64,000 bases of DNA from Sessilibacter corallicola (GTDB lineage Bacteria > Pseudomonadota > Gammaproteobacteria > Pseudomonadales > Cellvibrionaceae). This document shows positions 1 through 9,010 of the stretch, piece by piece. The first letter of the stretch is position 1, and each line of letters begins with the position of its first letter. Position numbers and translations under genes: made by a program. The stretch is taken from assembly GCF_021290925.1 (NCBI RefSeq), contig NZ_JAJSLX010000001.1, forward strand, positions 992,001 to 1,056,000. The letters run 5' to 3'. The notes beneath the pieces are model-generated. The model saw only the letters and a list, made by a program, of their open reading frames with translations. It was not told the origin of the DNA and did no database searches.

Positions 1-547
1 GGCCGAGAAACTCACCAAAGCAGTGAACGGTCAGCTCAAAAAGCTCGCCATGACGAACGCTCGCTTTGCCATTGCTTTATCGCCGTTAAATGAAAAGCTC
101 AGCGTACACGGCCTTGAGAACATCGAGTTTTTAATCAGCACCAACCCAGGCAATGAACCCAAAGCGTTGGCAAAAGTGGCCTCCGGCGGCGAGCTGTCTC
201 GAATCAGCCTTGCCATTGTGGTGGTCACTGCAAAAACGTCGCGCATTCCCACGCTTGTTTTCGACGAAGTTGACGTTGGCATTGGTGGCGAAACCGCAGA
301 TGTTATCGGCTCGTTACTGAGAGAACTCGGAAAACGTGGTCAGGTTATTTGCGTTACTCATCTCGGCCAAGTTGCGGCGAAAGCCCATCAGCATTTTCAA
401 GTAGAAAAGCAGTTCAGCCGAAAAACAACGTCGAGCCGACTTATTTCTCTGGATGAAGATCAGAAAATTGCTGAAATCGCCCGCATGATCGGCGGCAAGC
501 AAAGCGAGCAGTCTTTAGCGCACGCCAAAGCTATGCTGAACCATTAA
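1..547 (+). CDS. recN: DNA repair protein RecN, C-terminal part
   Basis: Only the last ~182 codons are present; the reading frame is open from base 2 and the gene runs in from the left edge. RecN is an SMC-like ATPase acting in double-strand break repair in the cytoplasm. The ABC signature ASGGELSR is followed by Walker B with LVFDEVDVGIGG, and then the switch histidine region ICVTHLGQVAA, the classic end of RecN. It ends at TAA 545-547 and is convergent with fur. The recN-fur-bamE arrangement is typical of gammaproteobacteria. The GTG at 23 is internal to the gene, not its start. Confidence 0.96.
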   Translation, partial: AEKLTKAVNGQLKKLAMTNARFAIALSPLNEKLSVHGLENIEFLISTNPGNEPKALAKVASGGELSRISLAIVVVTAKTSRIPTLVFDEVDVGIGGETADVIGSLLRELGKRGQVICVTHLGQVAAKAHQHFQVEKQFSRKTTSSRLISLDEDQKIAEIARMIGGKQSEQSLAHAKAMLNH

Positions 548-639
548 CAGAACGTCAAACAGACAACTAATTAGAAGAAAAAAGAAAGAGAGAAAGGAAG
601 AAGGGGCAAGAATCAGAATCGGATTCAGAGAGGAACAAT

Positions 640-672
640 CAAAACCAGAGCGCGCTCATCGACAGCGCGCTC
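640..672 (-). terminator. fur terminator-like hairpin
   Basis: A perfect 9-bp GC-rich stem (GAGCGCGCT 648-656 with AGCGCGCTC 664-672) has a 7-nt loop. On the minus strand it is followed by GGTTTTGATTG. It lies 9 nt past the fur stop codon, between convergent recN and fur, so it may serve both genes. Confidence 0.6.
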
Positions 673-680
673 CAAGAAAC

Positions 681-1085
681 TTAGCCTTCTTTACGGCGAA
701 CGTATAAAACCAGGCTGTGGCCGGTCAGTTCAAAACCATTTTCTTCGGCAATTTTCTCTTGCAGATGCTCAATTTCTTCGCTGTGGAACTCAATCACTTC
801 ACCAGTATCCACGCAAACCATGTGGTCATGGTGATCACCACGATCAAGCTCAAAAACTGAATGACCACCATCAAAATTGTGGCGCTCAACCAATCCAGCA
901 CTTTCAAATTGAGTTAAAACTCGGTAAACCGTTGCCAAACCAACGTCTTCACCAGATTCCATCAGTGATTTGAATACATCTTCTGCGCTCAAGTGGCGCT
1001 GCTCGGAAGATTCTAATATTTGCAGGATTTTGACCCTTGGCAATGTAACCTTAAGACCTGCCTTTCTAAGTTCGTGATTTTCCAC
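681..1085 (-). CDS. fur: Ferric uptake regulator Fur
   Basis: A 134-residue Fe(II)-responsive repressor of iron uptake genes, cytoplasmic, acting as a dimer. The N-terminal winged helix includes LKVTLPRVKILQIL and the recognition region GLATVYRVLTQFESAGLV. The C-terminal half has the metal-binding stretch DRGDHHDHMVCVDTG and the dimerisation segment. Only one cysteine sits where E. coli Fur has CxxC, as in Pseudomonas Fur, so a structural Cys4 zinc site is not expected. It is divergent from bamE with about 80 nt between the two starts, a common arrangement. The length is normal for the family. Confidence 0.96.
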   Translation of the reverse strand: MENHELRKAGLKVTLPRVKILQILESSEQRHLSAEDVFKSLMESGEDVGLATVYRVLTQFESAGLVERHNFDGGHSVFELDRGDHHDHMVCVDTGEVIEFHSEEIEHLQEKIAEENGFELTGHSLVLYVRRKEG

Positions 1086-1166
1086 GTTTATTTTATCCCC
1101 GAGTCTATCCAGAATTAAATCGTTTGAGTATTATCCCCGTTCGTTTTCGAATGTGGAACCCCTACT

Positions 1167-1613
1167 ATGCAAAAAACGGTACGCCTGTTGTTAACCGCTA
1201 TCCTGTTAAGTGCGTTAGGTGGTTGCTCCTATCTCAAATTTCCGGGTGTTTATAAAATCGTTATCCAGCAAGGTAACGTAATCACGCAAGATATGATCGA
1301 CGAACTTGAACCGGGCATGACCCGACGTCAGGTCCGCTTTGTTTTAGGAACACCACTTATTGATGATCCATTTGCCGATGATCGCTGGGATTACTTTTAC
1401 AGTTTCACCGACCCCAATGGCCGAGAGTTCAGCCATTATGTCACCGTAGTTTTTCAAGACGATAAATTACAGTACTTGGTCGCGAGTGAGGAATTTAAGA
1501 TTCCCGAAACATTGTTACCAGAGAATTCCCAAGAGACGGTCGAAGCACCGACTGCTAGCAACAACGAAGACGACAATAGTTCAGAAAACTCGTCAGAAAG
1601 TTCTGATTATTAA
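1167..1613 (+). CDS. bamE: Outer membrane assembly lipoprotein BamE (SmpA/OmlA)
   Basis: A 148-residue lipoprotein of the BAM complex, which inserts beta-barrel proteins in the outer membrane. A signal peptide ends in the lipobox LGGC (Cys ~20). The BamE fold follows: [28 protein letters not shown], then [10 protein letters not shown] and the final strand VVFQDDKL. The last ~35 residues are an acidic, Ser/Asn-rich tail beyond the conserved domain and are probably disordered. It is divergent from fur and convergent with rnfH, which is the usual neighbourhood. Confidence 0.94.
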   Translation: MQKTVRLLLTAILLSALGGCSYLKFPGVYKIVIQQGNVITQDMIDELEPGMTRRQVRFVLGTPLIDDPFADDRWDYFYSFTDPNGREFSHYVTVVFQDDKLQYLVASEEFKIPETLLPENSQETVEAPTASNNEDDNSSENSSESSDY

Positions 1614-1866
1614 CGTCTCATCTAGCGCCTAACCTTATATTTTCTAAGGAAATTCAGAGACCTACATAAGCATGATAGGTTATCTTGAAGCTTCCTGCGA
1701 CACAGGGATGTGCCGCTCACTTCTATTTTTTGCAAATTTGTCTTCTGACTAAACCGCAAATAACCCGCCCAAGCCCGATTATTCAGGGCTTATTTAGATC
1801 GATATTAACGTATTATTTTTATTTAAGTTCTTTACAAGAAACTGGCGCTTACGCCTATTCAGCCTT

Positions 1867-2184
1867 TTACTTTTTTGCTGATTTTTCCGCTCTGCGTCGG
1901 CGTGCTTCTTTCGGATCCGATTTTAACGGGCGATAAATTTCAACACGATCACCGGCTTGCAGCACATGTTGATTCGGTGCCTTTAATCCTTTGGTGCCAA
2001 GTGCCTGACCAAAAATACCCATCTTTGCTGAGGAGATATCAATTTCAGGAAACTCAGACGCAATACCCGATTTTTCGACGGCTTCGAGTGCCGTGGTTCC
2101 TTCTTCTACTTCAAGAGAGAGGATTTTCTGCCGTTGAGGTAATGCGTAGGCAACTTCAACCACAATAACGTTTACGTGTGACAT
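1867..2184 (-). CDS. rnfH: RnfH family protein (UPF0125)
   Basis: A 105-residue small protein of the RnfH/YfjF family with a ubiquitin-like beta-grasp fold. The start ATG is followed by strand NVIVVEVAYALPQRQKILSL, then EEGTTALEAVEKSGI and the ending GDRVEIYRPLKSDPKEARRRRAE, which are characteristic of the family. The biochemical role is unknown. In gammaproteobacteria the gene usually follows ratA, and here it lies downstream of ratA on the same strand with a 256-nt gap. The lysine/arginine-rich tail is typical. Confidence 0.92.
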   Translation of the reverse strand: MSHVNVIVVEVAYALPQRQKILSLEVEEGTTALEAVEKSGIASEFPEIDISSAKMGIFGQALGTKGLKAPNQHVLQAGDRVEIYRPLKSDPKEARRRRAEKSAKK

Positions 2185-2440
2185 GTTTTTAAAACTATTC
2201 TAATAACAATAAGACTTTATTGGTTTCAAACTTATTGAAACCGTTAGTGTGCTTGGTACTTATATGTTCAGTACTCAATCGCGAACATCATTTTACTTAA
2301 ACTCAAATTACCCAAACTCAAAAACAAGTAAGGCTGTTCGCCGTTTTATGTTTCCGATTAGAGCATGAATAACCGCAAACACTTAATCTGAATACTTTCT
2401 ATAAATAAACTAATTTACTCGTCAATTAGCCATAAATATT

Positions 2441-2884
2441 CTAGGTGTATATTTGTTTGGCTCTACGACACAAAGATTCCACTTGATGAGTGGCAACAGT
2501 TTCAAACAATTTACCTGCGGCCATAGCCACCAATTTATTTTTGAACTCAAATTCTAATCGTAGCTGAACCTTGCAAGCTTGGTCTTTTAATTGTTTGAAA
2601 CTCCAGTGGCCACGGAAGTATTTAAACGGGCCGTCAACCAACTCCAAACCGATTTCATTGGGTTCAGTCATGGTGTTGCGTGTAGTAAAGCTCTGGGTAA
2701 TTTTCGCCTTGCTCAACTCCAAACGAGCAACCACCCAATCCTGCCCTTGCTCCAAAATAGTCGCGCCACTGCAACCGTCCATATACTCAGGATAACGTTC
2801 GATGTCTTTGACCAAATCAAACATTTGACGATCGGAAAAATTAACGAGGGCGGATCTTTCTACAGTTGTCACGATAGTTACCAA
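2441..2884 (-). CDS. ratA: RatA-like START/COQ10-family protein
   Basis: A 147-residue member of the polyketide cyclase/START (COQ10) family. E. coli RatA has been described as inhibiting 70S ribosome association, while the eukaryotic COQ10 relatives bind ubiquinone, so the real role here may be in quinone chemistry. The diagnostic blocks are VERSALVNFSDRQMFDLV, IERYPEYMDGCSG, FTTRNTM, LVDGPFKYFRGHW and LEFEFKNKL. The open frame begins at a TTG; a GTG four codons later is an equally good start, and neither has a strong Shine-Dalgarno. It is upstream of rnfH in the common smpB-ratA-rnfH block, which here is split by two transporter genes. Confidence 0.9.
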   Translation of the reverse strand: MVTIVTTVERSALVNFSDRQMFDLVKDIERYPEYMDGCSGATILEQGQDWVVARLELSKAKITQSFTTRNTMTEPNEIGLELVDGPFKYFRGHWSFKQLKDQACKVQLRLEFEFKNKLVAMAAGKLFETVATHQVESLCRRAKQIYT

Positions 2885-2893
2885 ATTCTTAAA

Positions 2894-3560
2894 TTAGCTT
2901 GAACAGTGTTCTTTAGACAGCCAAAGCTGCCAAGACGCTGCAATCGTCCACAGCACCAGTTCAACAGGCAGAACCGGCGCAAACACCCGATTCATCGCGA
3001 AAACTGATTCAAAACTGCTTAAAATCAAACAAAAACCCTTACATTCGGTGATTTGCAAGAATTTCTGGCGGCATTGACGGATTCTTTCGTCATAAGGCCA
3101 AGGGCGATTGTAGAGTTCTGCCTTAGCACTGCCAAGGATTGATTCTACACGGTGACGCAATCAACAAACTGTAATGATCAGTCAAAAACAGCACCCAAAC
3201 ACCCAACTTGAGCAAATTCTCAAAACACCTGACTGGCCAGATAAACCGGTGTTGTTTTGAAATACGCACCATAAACCGTATTGGATAGGTAACGTTAGAA
3301 ACCCAACGAGCACGAGTTATAGCCGATTTACGTTGAGAACAGAAAATACCGGCCTCCAAACGCCCCATTCTCGAACGACAAATCCAAACTGCTTTTACCA
3401 GCAACTCTCTGTTTTTTAGTCTTCTAACACAACCCAGCCAATTCGTGTGAACAAGTGCCAAGTGAACGACAAATCGCTGCAAAATTGATAGTATCCGCCG
3501 CTTTTATTTAAGCAACACCTGATGAATGCCTCGCCGTTTATCAGGAGTTCTATAAGCCAA
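2894..3560. other. Gap between ratA and the symporters, no convincing gene
   Basis: About 690 nt without a recognised gene. Two overlapping minus-strand reading frames (3123-3482 from a TTG, and 2894-3160) have hydrophobic, Trp-rich translations but no family I recognise. They lie in different frames, so they could be the remains of one frameshifted membrane protein gene or chance frames. The promoter of the first symporter presumably lies in the last 100 nt. Confidence 0.3.
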
Positions 3561-3583
3561 TTAGTATTGGAAGATTCTCATCT

Positions 3584-5005
3584 ATGGTTAAAAACGTCAG
3601 AGAGCATTTTGGCTCTAGACTAGGCTTTATTCTCGCGGCAGCAGGTTCAGCGGTTGGTATTGGTAATCTGGTTGGATTTCCAGTCAACGCCACTAAAAAT
3701 GGCGGCGCAGCATTCTTATTTATCTACGCGTTGTTCGTGTTTTTTGTCTGCGTGCCAGTGATGATGGCTGAATTCGCCGCCGGCCGCGCCAGCCAGCGCG
3801 GCCCCTTAGGCAGTTATCAACACTTCGCCAAAAACAACAAGCTGTGGCACTTAGCCGGAATCTCGGCGGTAGTGACACCGTTCATGATTGCCGTGTTCTA
3901 CACCGTGTTAACCATTTGGATCTTTGGTTACCTACTTGCCATTATCAGCGGCGATTTAAACCAGATGTCGAACGGCGAGTTCTTTGGCGATTTCATCAAT
4001 TCCAAGGTCTTGTTCTTATATTTAGTCGTCGTTTCTATTTTTATTGCTTACACGTTGTTTGTGGGCGTGCAAAAAGGCATTGAACGCGGCGCAAAAATTA
4101 TGATGCCGGCCTTGTTCATCATGCTCATTGCCTTGGTGATCTTTATTCTTACCCGCGACAACGCCATGGCCGGAGTTCGGTATTACCTGATTCCAGACTT
4201 TTCCAAAATTACCGCCAGTGTGATTAACGGTGCAATGTCACAAGCGTTTTTCTCGCTGTCGTTGGGCATGGGTATTCTAATTACCTACGGCTCCTATATG
4301 GGCTACCACGAGAGCATTCCCGGATCAGCTCGATTGGTCGCACTTGCCGATACCACCGTTGCCTTCACCGCAGGCTTATTAGTATTACCCGCCATTTTCT
4401 CATTCAATCCCGACACCAATACCGAAGAATTATCCAGCTCCTCGGTCTCTCTTATCTTCACCTTCTTGCCGAAAATCTTCCTCGCCATGCAAGACACCAT
4501 CGGTTACACCGGAGCGAGTACCGTAGCAGCCGTCTTCTTTTTATTGGTGTTTTTCGCCGCACTTACGTCATTAATTTCAATCATCGAAGTTCCGGTGTCT
4601 GCGGCCATTGATCAGTTGTGTATCAGCCGTACCAAAGCGCTGATCATGGTGGGTAGCGCCATTTTGGTGTGCAGCTTGGCGTGTTTTGTCTCGTTTGGAA
4701 TGGTCGACTTTTTCACTAATTTCACCAATTATGCGGGGCAAAGCAAATCGCTGTTTGACGTGGTGATAGACGTCTTCTACGACACCATTTTGCCGTTGAA
4801 TGGCTTCTTGATTTGTATTTTTGTGGTCTACAAATGGCGCAAAGAAAACTTCGATAAAGAACTGGAAGACGGTGAACCCACTTACAAAGGGTCACTGGTT
4901 GAGAAGTACATTAATGTTTCACTCGGAACCTTTATTCCAGTGATTTTAATCTTGGTATTTATCAATACGGTATTGGCGAAGTTCTTCGGCATATCACTGA
5001 TTTAA
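3584..5005 (+). CDS. Sodium-dependent transporter, NSS/SNF family
   Basis: A 473-residue inner membrane symporter of the neurotransmitter:sodium symporter family, which imports amino acids or related solutes with Na+. The first membrane segment carries the unwound-helix motif GSAVGIGNLVGFP, followed by KNGGAAFLFIYALFVF. About eleven to twelve hydrophobic helices follow, including a late segment with FAALTSLISIIEVPVSA. Where LeuT has Arg30 (WRFP) this protein has glycine (VGFP). The gene is followed after 42 nt by a second NSS gene, so they are probably co-transcribed. The substrate cannot be predicted. Confidence 0.93.
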   Translation: MVKNVREHFGSRLGFILAAAGSAVGIGNLVGFPVNATKNGGAAFLFIYALFVFFVCVPVMMAEFAAGRASQRGPLGSYQHFAKNNKLWHLAGISAVVTPFMIAVFYTVLTIWIFGYLLAIISGDLNQMSNGEFFGDFINSKVLFLYLVVVSIFIAYTLFVGVQKGIERGAKIMMPALFIMLIALVIFILTRDNAMAGVRYYLIPDFSKITASVINGAMSQAFFSLSLGMGILITYGSYMGYHESIPGSARLVALADTTVAFTAGLLVLPAIFSFNPDTNTEELSSSSVSLIFTFLPKIFLAMQDTIGYTGASTVAAVFFLLVFFAALTSLISIIEVPVSAAIDQLCISRTKALIMVGSAILVCSLACFVSFGMVDFFTNFTNYAGQSKSLFDVVIDVFYDTILPLNGFLICIFVVYKWRKENFDKELEDGEPTYKGSLVEKYINVSLGTFIPVILILVFINTVLAKFFGISLI

Positions 5006-5047
5006 ACCGATTTCGATACAAAGCATTTTAGGAAGACAGAGTATTCC

Positions 5048-6394
5048 ATGGCCTCTAGGGAACAATTTTCGTCCAAAACCGGTTTTGTCATGGCCGCGGC
5101 AGGTTCCGCTATTGGCCTCGGTAATATCTGGGGATTCCCCACCCAAACCGCCAGTAATGGCGGTGCCGCATTTGTGGTTGTCTATTTTATTTTGGCCTAC
5201 TGCCTAGCGTATCCCGCACTGATGGCAGAGCTTGTTATTGGCCGCCACTCCAAAAGTAATATCGTCAGCGCTCTTAAAGGTATTTCCGGCGATGTCGGCC
5301 AACCCTGGTTTGGCGTTGCCGTGGGCGTTTACGGCATTATTGTCGCGAGTTTAATTTTAAGCTTTTACGCCATTGTTGCCGGTTGGATGCTGTCGTATCT
5401 GGGCGAATCGACACTTAATATCGTCGGTATTACCGAGTACAACAGCTGGTTAACGGGTTTCTCCTTCGACCGTAACTTGGTGTTCTTAACCATTTTTATG
5501 GCGCTGACCATGTTCGTGATTTCACGCGGTGTCACCGCTGGTATCGAGCGCTGGTCGACCCGTTTAATGCCGCTGTTGTTCGTGCTGCTAATCGCCTTAA
5601 TTATCTACGTACTCACCCAAGATGGCGCCAAAGAAGGCTTAAAAGTTTACCTACTGCCGGATTTTAGCCAGATCAATCCTAAGCTTGTGCTCGATGCCAT
5701 GGGCCAAGCCTTTTTCTCCATGTCGCTCGGTGTGGGCACCATGCTGATTTACGGCTCTTACCTCAGCGAAAAAGAAAACCTACCCAAGCTTGGCGCAATT
5801 GTTACCTTTACCGACTCCAGCATCGCATTTATCGCGGGCTTACTCATTATTCCGGCGATCTACGTTGCCAAAGAATACGGCACCACCATCTTCACCGATT
5901 CCGGCAGTTTAATTGCCGGGCCTGATCTTATCTTCCAGGTATTGCCAACCCTGTTTGAATCGATGGGTTCGGTAGGCGTGTTTGTGGCGTTCGCGTTCTT
6001 CTTGTTGATGTCGATCGCGGCATTAACCTCCAGTATTTCCATGCTGGAAGTGCCGGTGTCGCTTACCACCGAAGAAACCGGAGCCAGCCGCCCGAAAGCA
6101 ACACTGTTGATTGGCTCGGCCATCTTTGTGATTTCCATCGTGATCTTATTAAATTTCGATGCGCTGTTTGGCTTGGTAATTAACTTTACCACCGTCTACA
6201 GCCAGCCCATCTTAGGCATTATGTTGTGTTTATTTGTCGGCTGGATCTGGCATCGTAACCACGTGTTAAACGCCATTAAAAGCGGGATGAACGACGCAGA
6301 AAACACCATGTTTTGGAAAGTGTGGCCCTACTACGTGCGCTTTATCTGCCCGGTATTAATTTTGGCAAACTTTGTACAAAGCTTGCGCGGCTAG
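5048..6394 (+). CDS. Sodium-dependent transporter, NSS/SNF family (second copy)
   Basis: A 448-residue paralogue of the preceding symporter. The helix-1 motif is GSAIGLGNIWGFPTQT, again with glycine in place of the LeuT gate arginine. The central repeats LGVGTMLIYGSYLS and AALTSSISMLEVPVS match the upstream gene closely, indicating an old tandem duplication. The start ATG is preceded by AGGAAGACAG, a reasonable ribosome binding site. A long stem-loop follows the stop codon. The two products might take different substrates or work in parallel. Confidence 0.93.
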   Translation: MASREQFSSKTGFVMAAAGSAIGLGNIWGFPTQTASNGGAAFVVVYFILAYCLAYPALMAELVIGRHSKSNIVSALKGISGDVGQPWFGVAVGVYGIIVASLILSFYAIVAGWMLSYLGESTLNIVGITEYNSWLTGFSFDRNLVFLTIFMALTMFVISRGVTAGIERWSTRLMPLLFVLLIALIIYVLTQDGAKEGLKVYLLPDFSQINPKLVLDAMGQAFFSMSLGVGTMLIYGSYLSEKENLPKLGAIVTFTDSSIAFIAGLLIIPAIYVAKEYGTTIFTDSGSLIAGPDLIFQVLPTLFESMGSVGVFVAFAFFLLMSIAALTSSISMLEVPVSLTTEETGASRPKATLLIGSAIFVISIVILLNFDALFGLVINFTTVYSQPILGIMLCLFVGWIWHRNHVLNAIKSGMNDAENTMFWKVWPYYVRFICPVLILANFVQSLRG

Positions 6395-6409
6395 CCGTTG
6401 CTCATATGA

Positions 6410-6445
6410 GGTTAGCGCTTTTCTTATCTTACGAAGGCGCTAACC
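6410..6445 (+). terminator. Stem-loop after the symporter pair
   Basis: A perfect 9-bp stem (GGTTAGCGC 6410-6418 with GCGCTAACC 6437-6445), extended by further pairs in the loop flanks, lies 15 nt past the second symporter stop. There is no strong U-tract, so efficient termination is uncertain. Confidence 0.45.
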
Positions 6446-6607
6446 CATTCCACACCACGACCTCTACTGCATCTAACCCAATACCCAGCCAGCAAACATA
6501 CTTTTGTATGGATTTATCCGAATTCAACCCAACCAGTCAACGAAAGCCGCAAATAATAGCGTTCGCGCTATTTCATCCGCGCCCACAACTGCCTATAATC
6601 CGCCGCC

Positions 6608-7087
6608 ATGGCAAGTAAATCTAAGAAGAAAAAACCGGGCAGTAACACCATTGCCCAAAACCGACGTGCACGTTTCGATTTTCACATAGAAGAAAAGATG
6701 GAAGCGGGCTTGGCCCTGCAAGGCTGGGAAGTAAAAAGCTTGCGCGAAGGCAAAGGCCAACTCACCGACAGCTACGTAATCTTCAAAAATGGCGAAGCTT
6801 GGCTGCTGGGCTCACAAATTCAGCCACTGATTTCGGCCTCTACCCACTTTGTGACCGATCCCACCCGCACCCGTAAACTGCTGTTGCATCGCAAAGAAAT
6901 CAGCCGGCTGCAAGATGCCACCGAGCAAAAAGGCCATACCATTGTTGCACTTTCGCTATACTGGAAGCAGCACATGGTGAAATGCGAAATCGCCATTGCT
7001 AAGGGTAAGAAAATGCACGACAAGCGCGATACTGAAAAGCAGCGCGACTGGAATCGACAAAAATCCCGCGTGATGCGCGCGCGCTAA
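6608..7087 (+). CDS. smpB: SsrA-binding protein SmpB
   Basis: A 159-residue RNA-binding protein that delivers alanyl-tmRNA to stalled ribosomes in trans-translation. Hallmarks are the N-terminal lysine cluster, [44 protein letters not shown], and the basic C-terminal tail [15 protein letters not shown] that enters the mRNA channel. The length is normal. Its partner RNA gene ssrA lies about 1.9 kb downstream on the same strand. Confidence 0.97.
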   Translation: MASKSKKKKPGSNTIAQNRRARFDFHIEEKMEAGLALQGWEVKSLREGKGQLTDSYVIFKNGEAWLLGSQIQPLISASTHFVTDPTRTRKLLLHRKEISRLQDATEQKGHTIVALSLYWKQHMVKCEIAIAKGKKMHDKRDTEKQRDWNRQKSRVMRAR

Positions 7088-7134
7088 ACCGCCCAACGGC
7101 CGTTAACGTGTCATTGGACAAACCATAAAACGCA

Positions 7135-7461
7135 ATGACACGTTACACACTCGAATCCACCATGACCTTCAACCCCGGAATAGATAACAAACCTGAAACG
7201 CTGTTAAAAGCCGAATCCGACAACAACAGCGCAACACATTCCGAGGCAAACACCTCTTCCCAATTACTCACCGTCAAAGACCACAAACGCTCTATCACCA
7301 TTGCCTTAATTGTCGGTAGCCTTCTCGCCGCCATTAACTACGGCGATAAAATAATTGGCAACACAATGGTCAATACCGATTGGATAAAATTAGGCATGAC
7401 CTACGTTGTACCCTATTGCGTATCGATTTATTCAGTATGGTCGGCAAAGAAGAAACATTAA
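7135..7461 (+). CDS. NrtS-like small membrane protein (putative nitrate/nitrite transporter family)
   Basis: A 108-residue protein with an N-terminal hydrophilic ~45 residues and then two hydrophobic helices. The core RSITIALIVGSLLAAINYGD followed by KLGMTYVVPYCVSIYS resembles the two-helix NrtS family described as nitrate/nitrite carriers. The family match is from memory of its pattern (VGT..N.GD then TY.VPY.V..YS). The start could be the ATG at 7135 or the one at 7162, and neither has a clear ribosome binding site. It stands alone after smpB. Confidence 0.7.
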   Translation: MTRYTLESTMTFNPGIDNKPETLLKAESDNNSATHSEANTSSQLLTVKDHKRSITIALIVGSLLAAINYGDKIIGNTMVNTDWIKLGMTYVVPYCVSIYSVWSAKKKH

Positions 7462-7472
7462 ATACAGCTGTT

Positions 7473-7708
7473 TTATTTTAATTGCTTAGCAATAATCTGA
7501 TCATAAGGCATTAAATCCTTATGATTAGCTTCTAACTTTTTATACTCTTCCTCAAGCCATGCTTGAAAGTTTTCCAAGCACAGCAAGTGATCTTCATAGT
7601 CACTTACATCACGAATGGTTTCACTATTTAAAAACCCTCGTTATATTTAATGGCATCATTTAACGCAGAAACCATTAAGGCCAAATGAGGTTTGGATAGT
7701 TCTAACAA
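7473..7708 (-). pseudogene. Small frameshifted gene of unknown function
   Basis: Read on the minus strand, a TTG start at 7708 lies 6 nt after a good Shine-Dalgarno (AAGGAG). It opens a frame coding MLELSKPHLALMV and onward to KYNEGF. A -1-type shift at the run GGGTTTTTAAA (around 7627-7638) then continues with NSETIRDVSDYEDHLLCLENF and ends in QIIAKQLK and TAA at 7473. The two frames join into one acidic, helical ~78-residue protein, so this is a real small gene with one indel, or one needing frameshifting. No family is recognised. No start-to-stop frame spans it. Confidence 0.55.
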
Positions 7709-7834
7709 TTCACGCTCCTTTTAAAAGATAGAAACTTTTGAATCACGCCCAATTACGCATTGACGCAGATGATATTGCCGTTAATCATAGTCTCTAAGAA
7801 TAAAAACTACTTGACCTATAATGGTTTGTGACAA

Positions 7835-8299
7835 ATGACAAAGAATAAAAAACTAAATGCCGCCCATTCAATATCATTAGGCATTGTATTATCAAACGTT
7901 TTAATGTGGCCGTTTAACACTGCCCATGCCGAAGACAACAAACAAAACAATGCCGCTGGTACTGCATTGCAAGAATGCAGGGTAATTAAAACCGATGCCG
8001 AACGCCTACAGTGTTACGACTTAGTCGCCAAGCAATTTGCTCCCCCCACTTACAAAGGCAAACTCGGCTCAGTAACCGAGCCGTTTACGTTAAAAATGCC
8101 CCATAAAATACGCTACCGCAGTTATGGCTTTATTTTTGTGTTGTACGTGCTCGATAGCGATAACAATATTGTGCAAAACCTTCACCTTGGCGGACGCGGC
8201 GAAGACGAATACATTATTGAAGTGCCGGGGACTTATTCATTGAGAATAGACGGCAGTGCTGGCTGGGAAATTTGGTTAGAGCCTTTGGAAGATAGTTAA
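7835..8299 (+). CDS. Secreted hypothetical protein
   Basis: A 154-residue protein with a signal peptide (basic start, hydrophobic core, cleavage after TAHA, ~residue 32). The N-terminal mature part holds ECRVIKTDAERLQCYDLVA, a two-cysteine pattern frequent in short periplasmic proteins of gammaproteobacteria. The rest looks all-beta (HKIRYRSYGFIFVLYVLDSD, GTYSLRIDGSAGWEIWLEP). No function is recognised. It stands alone with an AT-rich 0.7-kb gap downstream. Confidence 0.7.
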   Translation: MTKNKKLNAAHSISLGIVLSNVLMWPFNTAHAEDNKQNNAAGTALQECRVIKTDAERLQCYDLVAKQFAPPTYKGKLGSVTEPFTLKMPHKIRYRSYGFIFVLYVLDSDNNIVQNLHLGGRGEDEYIIEVPGTYSLRIDGSAGWEIWLEPLEDS

Positions 8300-9010
8300 A
8301 TGTGACCGAAGTTATTCGGTGATTTAATTTAACTTAAATAATTCTAAGAGAAACAGTTACCACTACAGCAACTTTTTCGTTGCATTAGTAAATTTATTCT
8401 AAGGTTTCACAAACTCGTCAGTCAGAAATTTATAGCTATTTTCCACCCCAAGAATAAATAAAAATCTTACACGCCAATTTCATTGAAGATAGTTAACATG
8501 TACAACTCCACCTTCCTTATTTTTCGCTAAAAACCACATCCATTGTTCTAAGCTCGAATTAAATTTTTTCTACAGTCATACATCAGAAACGAGTCAAATC
8601 TGATATTTTTCCGGTATAGATTTCTCTTCTTTGATAGAGGTCTATTTGTTTTGAAAAAGTGAACCAGAACTAATTTAAGAAACTTAGAAACTCTGATTAC
8701 TAACAATCAATTAAAGCGTTTCACCGTTATTTTCTTTTAATTTTTAATAAACGAATTTGATTCCAAATTTTCAATTGCGAATACCCACACATCTTTCTTA
8801 CGCCAATACCTAAAGCACCAGTTATCCAACGTTTAGTTGGGTTGATGACTTAGTATTCCAACAAACTAACAAAAACACCCTTACGGTTGAATTTTGTGCA
8901 CTTTTAAACATCTAACCCTTGGCAGGACGCGGTTTCTCAGTTAGTATCGCGCTCCTGCTCGGTGGAGCAATACAAAGTTTGGAATCTCCAAACCCTAGTT
9001 ACCCGAATTC
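8300..9010. other. AT-rich gap upstream of ssrA
   Basis: No gene is seen in ~700 nt of AT-rich sequence. The last ~120 nt should hold the ssrA promoter and the 5' part of the precursor. The inverted repeats GCTCC(8950)...GGAGC and TTTGGAATCTCCAAA (around 8978-8992) would fold in the precursor leader removed during 5' maturation. Confidence 0.4.

Noticed and set aside
2894-3482. A real gene between ratA and the symporters
   Set aside because: The two frames differ, lack good starts and match no family; kept only as a described gap.
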